52,084 nucleotides of DNA from Prevotella sp. (GTDB lineage Bacteria; Bacteroidota; Bacteroidia; Bacteroidales; Bacteroidaceae), in NCBI GenBank assembly GCA_016284635.1, contig JAEEPF010000003.1:1-52084 (forward strand), in the 5' to 3' direction. The notes beneath the pieces are model-generated. The model was not told the origin of the DNA and made no database searches. It saw only the letters and a list, made by a program, of their open reading frames with translations. Below are positions 1 to 8,683 of the stretch, one piece after another (position 1 is the first letter of the stretch; every line of letters begins with the position of its first letter). A program made the translations under genes and the position numbers.

Positions 1-2029
1 AGAAACCCCAGCGCTTGCCGTCGGTGAAGATACTTGAACCATCATAACGCATGGTAACGGTAGCCATATAGGTCTCGTTCCAGTCCCAAGTCAAACGACC
101 GAACCAAGAAGCGAGATACTCTTCATCATTGGGCTTACCAGTTATGGTTACATCGGGAGCATTGACCACTTTGATGTTTGACAGCCATGCAGAATCCCAA
201 CCCTTCAGTGTTGCGAGCTGCTCGCCCCAGTTAACCTTATTGGATCCACCGATGTTAAAGCTCCAAGCAGTGCTCTGGAATGTCTGACCGACCATGGCGC
301 TGATCTTGTGACCGCTGAATACGGGAAGATCGTAGGTAAGTGTGTTTTCTTCTGACCAGTTGGTATTCAACCAAGCGCTCTGGTTAACACTGTAAACAGT
401 TGAAGTGGCATTTCCGTAACCAGAAGATTTCGGCTCACCATAGTTACGATATGCACCGGAACCCCAGTTGTAGTTGAACTGAGAACGCCATCTCAGGCCC
501 TTGATGGGTTGGACGGTCATGAAAGCTGTTGCACTGGAGTTAGTGTTGCGGCTCTCTGCCAGAGAGTTGAAGCCACCATGAACGAGATTCTCCCATGGAT
601 TGCTGAACAGAGAAGCGTTCCAACCCTGACCGTATGCCATTGTACCATCAAAATTCTGATAGCGATAAATATCGCCATTGTCTGCATACTGTGGTACGAG
701 CGGACAAGTCTGGAGCAGGCTGTGGATATAGCTCCAGTACATACCATCCTCAGCGAGGTCGTGGCTCTTGGTGTAACCGATAGAGATGTTCTCACCGATG
801 GTGATGACGTCCAAGTCCTTAATCTTCAACAGCACGTGGTCGCTATTGAGGCGGATAGTGTGACGATTGTAGAAAGAAGCCTGATCTCCACCCATGATAC
901 CCTCGTTACCGGTATAAGTGTAAGACATAGAGAACTTAGAGCGGTCTGTACCACCAGTCAAGGTCACAGAGTGATTGTGCTGTACGGCATTCTTGTTCTC
1001 GAATGCTCCCCACCAGTCAGTGCCTTCCCAGCCTTGAGCAACCTTATTAAGGATGTCCTGAGGAACGAAGCCTGGCCAATCCATTTTCTGACCGGAAGTG
1101 TTGAAGGTGTACTCGTCCATGATGGTCATGTACTGCTGAGCGTTGAGCAGCTGCGGGCGCTTGTAGGCGTTTGACCAACCAATAGCACCATTGTAGCTGA
1201 GCTCAATCTTACCTGCCTTACCCTGCTTGGTTGTAACCAGAATCACACCGTTTGCAGCACGGGCACCGTAGATGGCTGCCGATGCAGCATCCTTCAGCAC
1301 GTCGATGCTCTCGATATCGTTCGGGTTAATGTCATCAAGGCTACCACCTGCTACACCGTCGATCACATACAGCGGTGAAGAGTTACCTGTGGTACCGATA
1401 CCACGGATGTAAACCTTGTAACCCTTACCAGGCTGTGAAGAACTCTGGGTAATCTGTACACCAGGAGTACTTGACTGCATGGCCTCGAGTGCGTTGGTGG
1501 TGTTCAGCTTGGCGATTTCCTCACCCTTCACCTGAACAGTAGCACCGGTCACCAACTTCTTCTTCTGGACACCATAACCCACGACCACCACTTCGTCGAG
1601 CTGGGCATTGTCGTCCTTCATCGTAATGTTAAAGCTGTCCTGATTGCCAACTTTAATTTCCTGAGTCTCATAGCCGATGAACGAGATAACGATCGTAGCA
1701 CCGGGATTCACATTGAGAGAGAAGTTACCGTCGAAATCGGTAACCGTACCATTCGTAGTACCTTTTTCAACTACGCTGGCACCGATAACGGCGCCCTGAG
1801 CATCGACCACAGTACCTGTGATCTTCTTCGTTGCCTGCTGGACGTTCTGTACGTCGCCAGCAGCATAGGCGTTTGACGAATAGCCAAGTCCCAAGAGAGC
1901 CATGGCACCCATCAGCAGCGCTGTCCTCACCGTACCTTTGATTTCGCTCTGAGCCTTTGCTCCCGAGGGGAACGAACAGAGCAGGGACGATGCCTTTAAC
2001 GGCTTTTGCAGTGATTTAAAATTCCACAT
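1..2029 (-). CDS. SusC/RagA-like TonB-dependent outer-membrane transporter, N-terminal part
   Basis: Read leftward from ATG at 2029; 676 codons are open up to the window edge, so the C-terminal part of the beta-barrel is missing. A hydrophobic export signal ends near residue 57 (GLGYSSNAYA). It is followed by a carboxypeptidase-regulatory-like domain (about 66-140, KKITGTVVDAQG, TDFDGNFSL), a TonB-box-like stretch (DEVVVVGYG, 145-153) and a plug domain (IDVLKDAASAAIYGARAANG). The family imports glycans or other large ligands across the outer membrane with a SusD partner; none is visible here because downstream sequence is off-window. Odd: about 20 residues (roughly 13-33, with FPSGAKAQ) precede the hydrophobic signal and look like an added segment. 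Ligand unknown. Confidence 0.95.
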   Translation of the reverse strand, partial: MWNFKSLQKPLKASSLLCSFPSGAKAQSEIKGTVRTALLMGAMALLGLGYSSNAYAAGDVQNVQQATKKITGTVVDAQGAVIGASVVEKGTTNGTVTDFDGNFSLNVNPGATIVISFIGYETQEIKVGNQDSFNITMKDDNAQLDEVVVVGYGVQKKKLVTGATVQVKGEEIAKLNTTNALEAMQSSTPGVQITQSSSQPGKGYKVYIRGIGTTGNSSPLYVIDGVAGGSLDDINPNDIESIDVLKDAASAAIYGARAANGVILVTTKQGKAGKIELSYNGAIGWSNAYKRPQLLNAQQYMTIMDEYTFNTSGQKMDWPGFVPQDILNKVAQGWEGTDWWGAFENKNAVQHNHSVTLTGGTDRSKFSMSYTYTGNEGIMGGDQASFYNRHTIRLNSDHVLLKIKDLDVITIGENISIGYTKSHDLAEDGMYWSYIHSLLQTCPLVPQYADNGDIYRYQNFDGTMAYGQGWNASLFSNPWENLVHGGFNSLAESRNTNSSATAFMTVQPIKGLRWRSQFNYNWGSGAYRNYGEPKSSGYGNATSTVYSVNQSAWLNTNWSEENTLTYDLPVFSGHKISAMVGQTFQSTAWSFNIGGSNKVNWGEQLATLKGWDSAWLSNIKVVNAPDVTITGKPNDEEYLASWFGRLTWDWNETYMATVTMRYDGSSIFTDGKRWGF

Positions 2030-2400
2030 AATTTAATTAATTAGTAAGATAATTGTTATTTAAAGAATATTTAACTTTTCATCTTTAAGTATTAAGTATC
2101 CAAGCGTAAGCCCAAATACCATTAGTTTATGCCGGACGAACCACGTATGGGCGCACCCTTCATTCTGTTTGCCTTCAACAGTTGATAATTCCACATATTT
2201 TATTATTAGTTGGGTAATAACTTTGTTAGTGTTTTGGTTTACTTCACATTTTTGGGTGCAAAGATAATGTAAATAATTTGTAGGCACTTTCTCGTTTGTA
2301 ACAAATACTTTACGAAAAGTAACAATTTTAAAAAATGTTACATAAATTTGTATTTGTGTTACATCTCAAAACGTTTAAAGCATCGCTATTTAGGAGTCTT
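2030..2400 (-). promoter_or_regulatory. AT-rich 5' leader of the SusC-like gene with a possible upstream ORF
   Basis: No gene of convincing quality lies in this stretch. On the minus strand a TATCTTTG -7-type box at 2259-2266 would give a leader of roughly 230 bases; no good -33 box is seen. Inside it, 2196-2122 encodes a 24-residue ORF beginning MWNYQLLK, whose first codons (MWN) and preceding bases copy the real start of the transporter (MWNFKSL). It may be a leader peptide or a partial duplication of the start region. Confidence 0.4.
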
Positions 2401-2586
2401 CTAAGCCCCTTTTATCTCCATGATGTCAGACAGACGAAGTTCACGGATGTCAATAAACGATAAACCTGTGAATGCGGAGAACACGAAGATGTCACGTGCA
2501 AAGGATAGAGACTCACTGTTGAAGCGATGAGCCATCAGCCTACCGAGTTCTTCTTCTGTCAGATATTGACGTGGCCTTCTTTTCCT
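2401..2586 (-). pseudogene. Tyrosine recombinase (integrase) fragment
   Basis: The minus strand encodes RQYLTEEELGRLMAHR, then FVFSAFTGLSFIDIREL, and stops at 2401-2403. This matches the start of the catalytic domain of Bacteroidota tyrosine recombinases, where the typical form is a LTeeEL helix followed by FLFSCFTGLxYxDvxxL, which carries the first catalytic Arg region. Upstream the frame hits a stop at 2587-2589, and the rest of the catalytic domain (HxxR, Tyr) is absent, so this is a remnant, not a working enzyme. It abuts a fragment of another gene read in the opposite direction (2562-2705), marking an old insertion or deletion junction. Confidence 0.8.
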
Positions 2587-2705
2587 TCAACGTGCCCGAT
2601 TTCGTCATCGGCCCCACACGCTTCAACGGTCGTGAGGCCAGCCGTATCATCAATGATGAATACCGCAAGGACTTTGGTGTACGCAAAGAAGCCGCATCGG
2701 AATGA
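2562..2705 (+). pseudogene. C-terminal fragment of an unrecognised gene
   Basis: In the plus strand an open frame runs DIDVAFFSFNVPDFVIGP, then RFNGREASRIINDEYRKDFG, to a TGA at 2703-2705. The sequence has the composition of a real protein tail, and its stop codon lies in the loop of a strong hairpin, as expected for the 3' end of a gene. The frame closes at a stop a little upstream inside the integrase fragment, so only about 47 residues survive. I do not recognise the family. It is most easily read as the end of a chromosomal gene truncated when the recombinase-bearing element arrived or was deleted. Confidence 0.5.
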
Positions 2706-2716
2706 CGCGGCTTCTT
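2686..2716. terminator. Hairpin between converging transcripts
   Basis: Perfect 10-base stem: AAGAAGCCGC (2686-2695) pairs with GCGGCTTCTT (2707-2716) around an 11-base loop. It sits at the end of the rightward fragment and directly after the stop of the leftward GH97 gene (2724), so it can serve both directions. Confidence 0.7.
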
Positions 2717-2723
2717 AGTAAAT

Positions 2724-4580
2724 TTACTTGACGATGTAGACGAATCCTCCGCGAGGTCGGCAAACGACTTTTTCGGGGAGTTCTGACACTTTCGGCAAGA
2801 TCTTCCAGGCTCTGTCTCCTGCATCGAGGAAGGTAGTGATGTGAGGCTGATCAGACCACCCCAGGCCCCTCCTACTCAGGAGGGGAAGAGCCTTCGGCTC
2901 ATCTGTGCCATTGATGCCTGCGATGTACCAAGTGTCACCACTGCGGCGTGCCAGAACGACACTCTCACCAGGATAGCCACTAACGAAACGGGTCTCATCC
3001 CAGACGGCGGGCAGGTGGCTGAAAAAGTCCTGCACCTCATGCGGCTGAGCCAAGTAACTCTCAGGCTTGTCTGCCAGATGCTGCAAGCCACTCTCAAAGA
3101 GCACGGTCAGGGCCAGTTCATGGGCGTGAGTAGTGATATGCGGATGCTGTGAGTCGCTGAAGGCACAGGGCGTGTAGTCCATCGGTCCGATGACATTGCG
3201 TGTGAAGGGCAGGGTAGCGTTGTGTGCAGCGGCCTTTGCCGTGAAGGTGGGCACGTTGTTGTACCACTCGGCACCATAGACACCCTCCGTACTCATCAAG
3301 TTCGGCCATGTGCGCTGCCAGCCTCTGGGGATAGTGGCTCCGTGGAAGTTCACAAGCAGATGATGGCGGGCTGCACTCTCCAACAGATCCAGACAATAGT
3401 CCATATTCATCTGGTTATCGCCTGAGAAGAAGTCTATCTTCACACCAGCGACGCCAAGCTTCTCACACCAGGCGAACTCCTTCTCACGATCCTCGGACTT
3501 GTTCAGACGATACTTGGGCGTTGGGGCACCATCCACCCATCCCACGCTGGAATTATACCAGATCATCGGCTTCACACCCTTCTCTTTGGCGTAAGCGATG
3601 GCATCCTCGATGGTCTTGCCTTCGTTGCTCGCCAGCTGGTCCATCTGATCCCACTCGGCATCGATGAGCACGTATGGCAGATGGAGCGTGGCTGCCATAT
3701 CGACATATTTCTTGATGATGCTATAGTCGTTGGAACCGTGGTTGTAGGCCCAATAAACCCACGACACCACGCCTGGCTGTATCCAACTCGTGTCTGCTAT
3801 CTGACATGGATTGCTGACATCGGTGATAAGCGTTGACTCCACCACGTCGCCCAAACTGCCAATGATCGCCACGCGCCAAGGCGTATTTCGCACAATAGGG
3901 ACTGTCCCTTTTGTGAGATCTGCGGGCACGACCTTGTAGAGTTCCTTGTCATTATAGAGGCACGATGCGCTCTGTCCGTGCTCGATATTAGCCTCGGAGA
4001 GGAGCACGAACAGTCCGTCTTGAGGTTCCAGCAGGGCAGGGTAGCCCCAGCGGTTGTTATAGCCCTCTTCACTCTTCGAGATACCGCTGAACGACGGCAC
4101 GGGCTCCACTTTGTAGGTCGTCGACAGCGGGAAATACCCCTCGTAGGAGTCCGTCCACTGCTGCATCCAGCGGCGTGTGCCCTCTGGAATACGGTAAACG
4201 GTGGGATCGCTGCCCGTCCAAGCCTCGGGATACTCATAGCGGAAGGCGATGCCGTCGTTATAGAGTCGCAGCACCATCTTGACGCCCTCTCCCAGCGCAG
4301 CTATATACTCGTTACCCTCGTTAGAACAAACAAGCCGCTTACCCGTCAACATCCGATAGTCTTCCTTCACGTTGCGAACGAAAGAAAAATCGCTATTGGC
4401 GAAAGGAAGCTCCTCCATCTGCAGGGCCTTCTTCCCTTCATAACTGATGGTCAGTGTCTTGCCTTCCGCCTGAGCAGAGAGCTTTCCATTCGGCGATGTC
4501 ACCCCCTGGGCGGAAGCGGTGAAAATATAAAACAGGCAGGCTGCTGTGCACAGCAGCCTGCTAAAACAATTATTTCCCAT
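2724..4580 (-). CDS. Family GH97 alpha-glycosidase (alpha-galactosidase-like)
   Basis: 618 residues with an N-terminal signal (to about residue 24, TASAQ), the GH97 N-terminal beta-sandwich (SPNGKLSAQAEGKTLTISYEGK), a TIM barrel (WVYWAYNHGSNDYSIIKKYVD, then PYVLIDAEWD) and a C-terminal beta domain. D383 in VKIDFFSGD is at the position of the nucleophile of retaining GH97 enzymes, and E432 in MSTEGVYGAEW is a candidate acid/base; this favours a retaining alpha-galactosidase type over the inverting SusB alpha-glucosidase type (inference). The start ATG overlaps the end of the upstream esterase gene by 11 bases, suggesting translational coupling in the operon. Odd: near the C terminus an in-frame stretch (KALPLLSRRGLGWSDQ) is encoded by a dispersed repeat. 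Confidence 0.92.
   Translation of the reverse strand: MGNNCFSRLLCTAACLFYIFTASAQGVTSPNGKLSAQAEGKTLTISYEGKKALQMEELPFANSDFSFVRNVKEDYRMLTGKRLVCSNEGNEYIAALGEGVKMVLRLYNDGIAFRYEYPEAWTGSDPTVYRIPEGTRRWMQQWTDSYEGYFPLSTTYKVEPVPSFSGISKSEEGYNNRWGYPALLEPQDGLFVLLSEANIEHGQSASCLYNDKELYKVVPADLTKGTVPIVRNTPWRVAIIGSLGDVVESTLITDVSNPCQIADTSWIQPGVVSWVYWAYNHGSNDYSIIKKYVDMAATLHLPYVLIDAEWDQMDQLASNEGKTIEDAIAYAKEKGVKPMIWYNSSVGWVDGAPTPKYRLNKSEDREKEFAWCEKLGVAGVKIDFFSGDNQMNMDYCLDLLESAARHHLLVNFHGATIPRGWQRTWPNLMSTEGVYGAEWYNNVPTFTAKAAAHNATLPFTRNVIGPMDYTPCAFSDSQHPHITTHAHELALTVLFESGLQHLADKPESYLAQPHEVQDFFSHLPAVWDETRFVSGYPGESVVLARRSGDTWYIAGINGTDEPKALPLLSRRGLGWSDQPHITTFLDAGDRAWKILPKVSELPEKVVCRPRGGFVYIVK
2851..2885 (-). repeat. REP-like palindromic repeat inside the GH97 gene
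   Basis: TCAGACCACCCC followed by CCCCTCCTACTCAGGAGGGG. The same unit occurs at 11248-11283 outside genes and twice in each M15 peptidase gene. Here it is read in frame as part of the C-terminal domain of GH97. Confidence 0.8.
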
Positions 4581-6384
4581 TTGTCTCCAGTGTCCAGTTC
4601 TTACGGTTCTTCAGTTCTCCGTTCTTAAACAGCTTCGCAGCCTCCTTGTCACCCTTCAGCTGCCAGTTCAGCCATGCTAGGGCCACCACGGTGAACTCTC
4701 CACCGTGAGGCTCGCGATAGGTGCCGCCATGTCCAACGGGGAAGTTGGCAGCGTATGCAGGCACATGGGAGATACGGTGGAAGTCATCCATACCGTTTCC
4801 GTATGCGATATCGGTCTCACCGCCTAATATATATATAATAGGTGTATGGATCTCCTTCAGTTTCTCCTTCGGGGGCATGGGCATGCCACCCACAGCTTGA
4901 CCAGCGTTCTCCTGATTGAAGAGTCCACTGTTGCAGATCATCAGCGTCTTAATACGGGGATCGGCACAGTTGAAGAGCGTCTGCAGACCACCACACGACA
5001 TACCGGCTACGCAGATGTTCTTGACGTCGACCTTATTGTAATAAGGTGAAGTGGGGTCGGCGTTCTGCTTGATGATCCAGTCGATGCTCTCAATCTGCTG
5101 CTCTGTGCGTGACATCGGACCCTTGTACCACTCGTCGGTCATGGGAATGATGCCTGTGGCGAGCACGAGGTAGCCCTGTGAGGCGATTTCATTGAGGAAA
5201 TTCATGTGTTCCCAGGGAGAATTGGCGCAGGCGCCGTTACCCCATACGAGCACGGGCAGCAGCTTCTTGCTACCGAAGACAGAGAGATCCTGTGGCACGA
5301 ACACGGTGTGCTCGGGCAGGGTGGCCTCTTCTTTCATGATGGCCTTGTAGGCACCCGTTCCACCGTCTTCGACGATACGCGATTTTCCCTCCTTGCAGCA
5401 TTTGTCCTTGCAACACTTATCCTTGCAGCAGGCACCCTTCTGACGGACGCAGTCCAGGAAGTGTACCATCTTCTGCAGGTTCTCCTCGGTGTACATCTGT
5501 GGCCCGCCGTGACTGCCATCGGCAGGGAATGTAGCCTCCGTCTTCACACCGGCAGCCTTCAGCAGTTCAAAGAACATCTTACCCTGACAGTTAGGCACCA
5601 CTCTGTCCTGATCACCGTGGAAGATGATCACGGGCGGATCGTTGGGATCGACATAGTTGGTGGCGCTCAGGCTGAGATACTTGTCCGGCTCCTTTGCGAG
5701 TTTCGAGTTCAGCAGCACGTCCTCGGGCGAGTTGTCGCCCATCTTCATGCCCTCGCCGCAGTCCATCGCCGTGAGATCCACAGGACCGCTCCAGTCGCAG
5801 GCGGCATTCACGTCACTGCTCTCCTGGAGATAGTTACCCAGATTGCCTTCGAGGTCGATGTCCACGGTGCCCACCTTCGTCTGCTTCGTGCCAGTGGTGG
5901 TGGCTGCTATCGAGGCGAGATGGCCTCCGGAAGAGAAGCCGCTGGTGGCGATGAACGACGTGTCGAACTTATACTTCTTGGCCTCGCCGCGTACGAAGCG
6001 GATGACGGCACGGATGTCGTGGATCTGTGCAGGCCACTTGGCGTCCATGCTTGAACGGTGGTTCGGACATACCACGGCGTAGCCATTCTCCAGCAAGGTC
6101 TTCACGATGGTACCGAGGTCGGCCATACCCTTGCTGCTGTTGCTGAACCACGCACTGCCGTAGATGTGGATCACCACGGGATAGCTCTCTGCCTCCTTTT
6201 TCGGCAGGTAGATGTCACAGGTGTGATAGGCCTGATCGTCACCAGCATAGTTCACATCCTTCCACTCCTGTGAGGTAGGGAGGTCTACTTGAGGCGCCTG
6301 GAATCCTCCGAAGCCGCCTGCGGGCTGTGCCATGAGCCATGAGGCCATGCACAGCATGATGGTTGATAATAATGTTCGTTTCAT
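4570..6384 (-). CDS. Secreted esterase with two alpha/beta-hydrolase domains
   Basis: 604 residues with a signal peptide (to about residue 19, SWLMAQ). Domain 1 (about 40-315) is an alpha/beta hydrolase of the BD-FAE/acetylesterase type: GFSSGG (S151), D260 in GDQDRVVP and H292 in DGSHGG form a plausible triad. Domain 2 (about 340-580) is a second hydrolase with GMSCGG (S463), D525 and H552 (VGHGG). Between them is a cysteine cluster, CCKDKCCKDKCC (residues 319-330). Such enzymes remove acetyl or feruloyl groups from xylan, which fits its place 16 bases downstream of a GH10 xylanase. Substrate is inferred from context. Both domains keep their nucleophiles, so both may be active. Confidence 0.88.
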   Translation of the reverse strand: MKRTLLSTIMLCMASWLMAQPAGGFGGFQAPQVDLPTSQEWKDVNYAGDDQAYHTCDIYLPKKEAESYPVVIHIYGSAWFSNSSKGMADLGTIVKTLLENGYAVVCPNHRSSMDAKWPAQIHDIRAVIRFVRGEAKKYKFDTSFIATSGFSSGGHLASIAATTTGTKQTKVGTVDIDLEGNLGNYLQESSDVNAACDWSGPVDLTAMDCGEGMKMGDNSPEDVLLNSKLAKEPDKYLSLSATNYVDPNDPPVIIFHGDQDRVVPNCQGKMFFELLKAAGVKTEATFPADGSHGGPQMYTEENLQKMVHFLDCVRQKGACCKDKCCKDKCCKEGKSRIVEDGGTGAYKAIMKEEATLPEHTVFVPQDLSVFGSKKLLPVLVWGNGACANSPWEHMNFLNEIASQGYLVLATGIIPMTDEWYKGPMSRTEQQIESIDWIIKQNADPTSPYYNKVDVKNICVAGMSCGGLQTLFNCADPRIKTLMICNSGLFNQENAGQAVGGMPMPPKEKLKEIHTPIIYILGGETDIAYGNGMDDFHRISHVPAYAANFPVGHGGTYREPHGGEFTVVALAWLNWQLKGDKEAAKLFKNGELKNRKNWTLETNGK

Positions 6385-6400
6385 ATCTATAAACTGTAAA

Positions 6401-8632
6401 CTACTTCCTGATAATCTTCTTTCCGTTTCTGATCACGATGCCCTTGTAGTTGGCGTCCACCTTCTGTCCGGCGAGATTGTAGGAGTCGCCAGTGGTGTCG
6501 TCGTCTCTCGTCACCTCCATAATACCTGTCTCGGTAGAGACGAGGTTCACCTTGTCGATGTTGCAGCTGCCGCCAGTGACGGTGATGCGCAGTTTCTGCT
6601 GGCCTGTCTTGAGGGGATTCCTGATCTTGCCCGTCTTCACTTCGTAGGTGTCAAGGCTGCCTGTCTGCGGCACGGTGACGGTGCCCAGCGTCTTTTCGGT
6701 GCCGTCGCTCTCTACCATAACCATCGAGAACTTAGAACCCTCCACCACCGACGACACGGTAGCCTCGTAGTTGTACTTGCCTGCCTCGGTGATGTTGATG
6801 GAATACTCTGCCCAGCTGCCTGTGGCGGTATTGCCCAGAGCATAGCCGTCAGCGGTGGGAACGATTGTCATACCCTCGCCAACGAAGTAGTCTTCGGCCT
6901 CGACAGCACCCGGCAGACTGAAGGTGGGCGTGCGCTTGAAGTTCATACTCTTGATGCAGAAGCCGCCTGTGTCAACGAGCAGCGTCAGCACGTGGCGCCC
7001 TGCTGTCAACGGCTCCTTCAGCGGGCAGCGCAAGGTCTTGAACTCCTTAGAGCCACCCGTACTCGGCACCTCAGTGAGATCGGTGTAGAAGGTGAGGTTG
7101 TCAAACCCGTACTCTGCCAGATGCAACATGCCTCCGGCCTTCGTCGAGGCGACCTCCACCTCCATCGTGTAAAGACCGTCTTCCTTCACATCGACCGTAT
7201 ATTCCATCCAGGAGTTGTCCCTGGTGGCGGTGGTGGTGAACTTATCGCGGTCGACGGCGATGTTGCTGTATGCGACACCCGACATACCCTTGTCGTATTC
7301 ATCCGCATTGATGGTGCCAGGCAGTTCGGGAACGGTCTCGTTGTAAGGCGCACGCTTCTCGCCCCTGTTCACCTGTATCTGTGACAGGCGCTCATAGGTG
7401 TTTCCGTCCGTCGTGGTCACCACGGCTTTCAGCGTCTTCTTGCCCGTTGAGGTGGCTGTATATTCCGCGATGTAAGGGTCTTCCGTCATGGTGGCAATCA
7501 GTTCGCCGTCTGCATAGAGGTCGATCTTCTCGATGGTTTTCGTGGCCATCTTGGCGCGCACCTTGATGGGCATCACGTCATTCACGGCCATCTTCAGCGA
7601 GGCGGGACGGATATAGACCGAAGCCTCTTTCTTCGTGCCGGGGAGGGGACTCTTGGCGTTCTTAGCAGCGTCGGTCTGCATATATTCGCGCAGCCACGTC
7701 ATTGCGGGGCGCTCCACACCGTCACGATAGAGTCCCGAATTGGTAACCCAGGTGGCACCAAGGACATAGCCCCACAGGGTGACACCGGCACAGTAGTCGG
7801 CTTCCCACATCAGCGGGAAGATGTTCTCATACTGTTTCTTCTGCTGCTCGTCACTGGCGATATCGATATCCAGCTCCGTGATGAACATCGGCATCTGCAG
7901 GGCGTCCTGCTGCTTCTTCAGGGCGTTCTCCATGTTGCTGACGCTGATGTCGGTCACGTCGTGCGACTGGTTGCCGTAGGCATCAATCGGTGCTCCGGCA
8001 TCGCGCAGGGTGCGTACCAGAGTGATGTAGTTGTCAAGGTCCCACGTGAATGAGTTGTAGTCGTTATAGATGAGGATAGCGTCCGGCCAGCGCTCGTAGG
8101 CCATCTCGAAGGCCTTGATGAGCCAGTCGTAGCCCGTCTTGCCGCCACCGCCCAGACTCTCTTTCATCATGGGATTGCCAGCCTGGTGATTGCCGATGGC
8201 CTCGTTCACCACGTCGATCATGGGCAGGGTGTCGTATTGGTCCTTGGCGTGGTCGAACCAGTTGGTGATGGCATTGAAACGGTCTCTTGCCGACAGCGAC
8301 TCCAGCCATCCCGGGTACTGGGCGCCCCACACCAAGGCGTGGAACTTGTAGGTGAAATCGTGCTGCTGGGCGTAGCTGAAGGCCCTGTCTGCTCCGCTCC
8401 AGTTGAATGCACCACGGGTGCCCTCCACGGAGGCCCATTTCGATTCGTTCTCACACGTGATCTGGTTCCAGAGCTTGTAGTACTGTGGCACGCCGCCTCC
8501 GGCCTCCACGGTGCCTCTGGTGGTGATGTTGCCTAAAAACTTGTTGGGGTTGCTCGAAATCTGTGCGCCTGCTCCCAGCGAGAATATCCACATCCCCGCC
8601 ACCATCAGGCATCCTTTAATAATCTGTGTCAT
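6401..8632 (-). CDS. GH10 endo-1,4-beta-xylanase with two CBM6-like domains
   Basis: 743 residues with a signal peptide to about residue 23 (LGAGAQ). The GH10 catalytic domain (about 28-330) has ENESKW, the acid/base E144 in IDVVNEAIG and the nucleophile E253 in MFITELDIDIA. An Ig-like linker domain (about 338-422) follows, then two CBM6-type domains (about 437-566 and 573-699), each with the W-x-EY motif (SWMEYTV, SWAEYSI). A C-terminal tail (NLAGQKV, YKGIVIRNGKKI) resembles secretion/sorting tails of Prevotella proteins and recurs in the gene at 36193. It cuts xylan internally at the cell surface or outside. Odd: the ATG used lies in a dispersed repeat (ACACAGATGACACAG); a later Met (residue 10) could also start a working signal peptide. 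Confidence 0.95.
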   Translation of the reverse strand: MTQIIKGCLMVAGMWIFSLGAGAQISSNPNKFLGNITTRGTVEAGGGVPQYYKLWNQITCENESKWASVEGTRGAFNWSGADRAFSYAQQHDFTYKFHALVWGAQYPGWLESLSARDRFNAITNWFDHAKDQYDTLPMIDVVNEAIGNHQAGNPMMKESLGGGGKTGYDWLIKAFEMAYERWPDAILIYNDYNSFTWDLDNYITLVRTLRDAGAPIDAYGNQSHDVTDISVSNMENALKKQQDALQMPMFITELDIDIASDEQQKKQYENIFPLMWEADYCAGVTLWGYVLGATWVTNSGLYRDGVERPAMTWLREYMQTDAAKNAKSPLPGTKKEASVYIRPASLKMAVNDVMPIKVRAKMATKTIEKIDLYADGELIATMTEDPYIAEYTATSTGKKTLKAVVTTTDGNTYERLSQIQVNRGEKRAPYNETVPELPGTINADEYDKGMSGVAYSNIAVDRDKFTTTATRDNSWMEYTVDVKEDGLYTMEVEVASTKAGGMLHLAEYGFDNLTFYTDLTEVPSTGGSKEFKTLRCPLKEPLTAGRHVLTLLVDTGGFCIKSMNFKRTPTFSLPGAVEAEDYFVGEGMTIVPTADGYALGNTATGSWAEYSINITEAGKYNYEATVSSVVEGSKFSMVMVESDGTEKTLGTVTVPQTGSLDTYEVKTGKIRNPLKTGQQKLRITVTGGSCNIDKVNLVSTETGIMEVTRDDDTTGDSYNLAGQKVDANYKGIVIRNGKKIIRK

Positions 8633-8683
8633 CTGTGTAATCTGTGGTTCTTATTTAATTCGTGAAATCCGTTTAATTCGTTG
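8621..8683 (-). repeat. Dispersed repeats spanning the GH31 stop and the GH10 start
   Basis: On the minus strand the gap between the two genes is GAATTAAACGGATTTCACG plus CACAGATTACACAGATGAC-type units. The first supplies the TAA stop of GH31 (8673-8675) and the second the ATG of GH10 (8632). Near-tandem CACAGAT units are visible by eye. Confidence 0.6.

Noticed and set aside
2060-2287. Minus-strand open frame of 75 codons upstream of the SusC-like gene
   Set aside because: It overlaps the -7 box, lacks a ribosome site and its composition is that of AT-rich leader DNA.
6332-7384. Plus-strand open frame of 350 codons
   Set aside because: Antisense to the GH10 xylanase and esterase genes, low-complexity His/Val/Leu composition.
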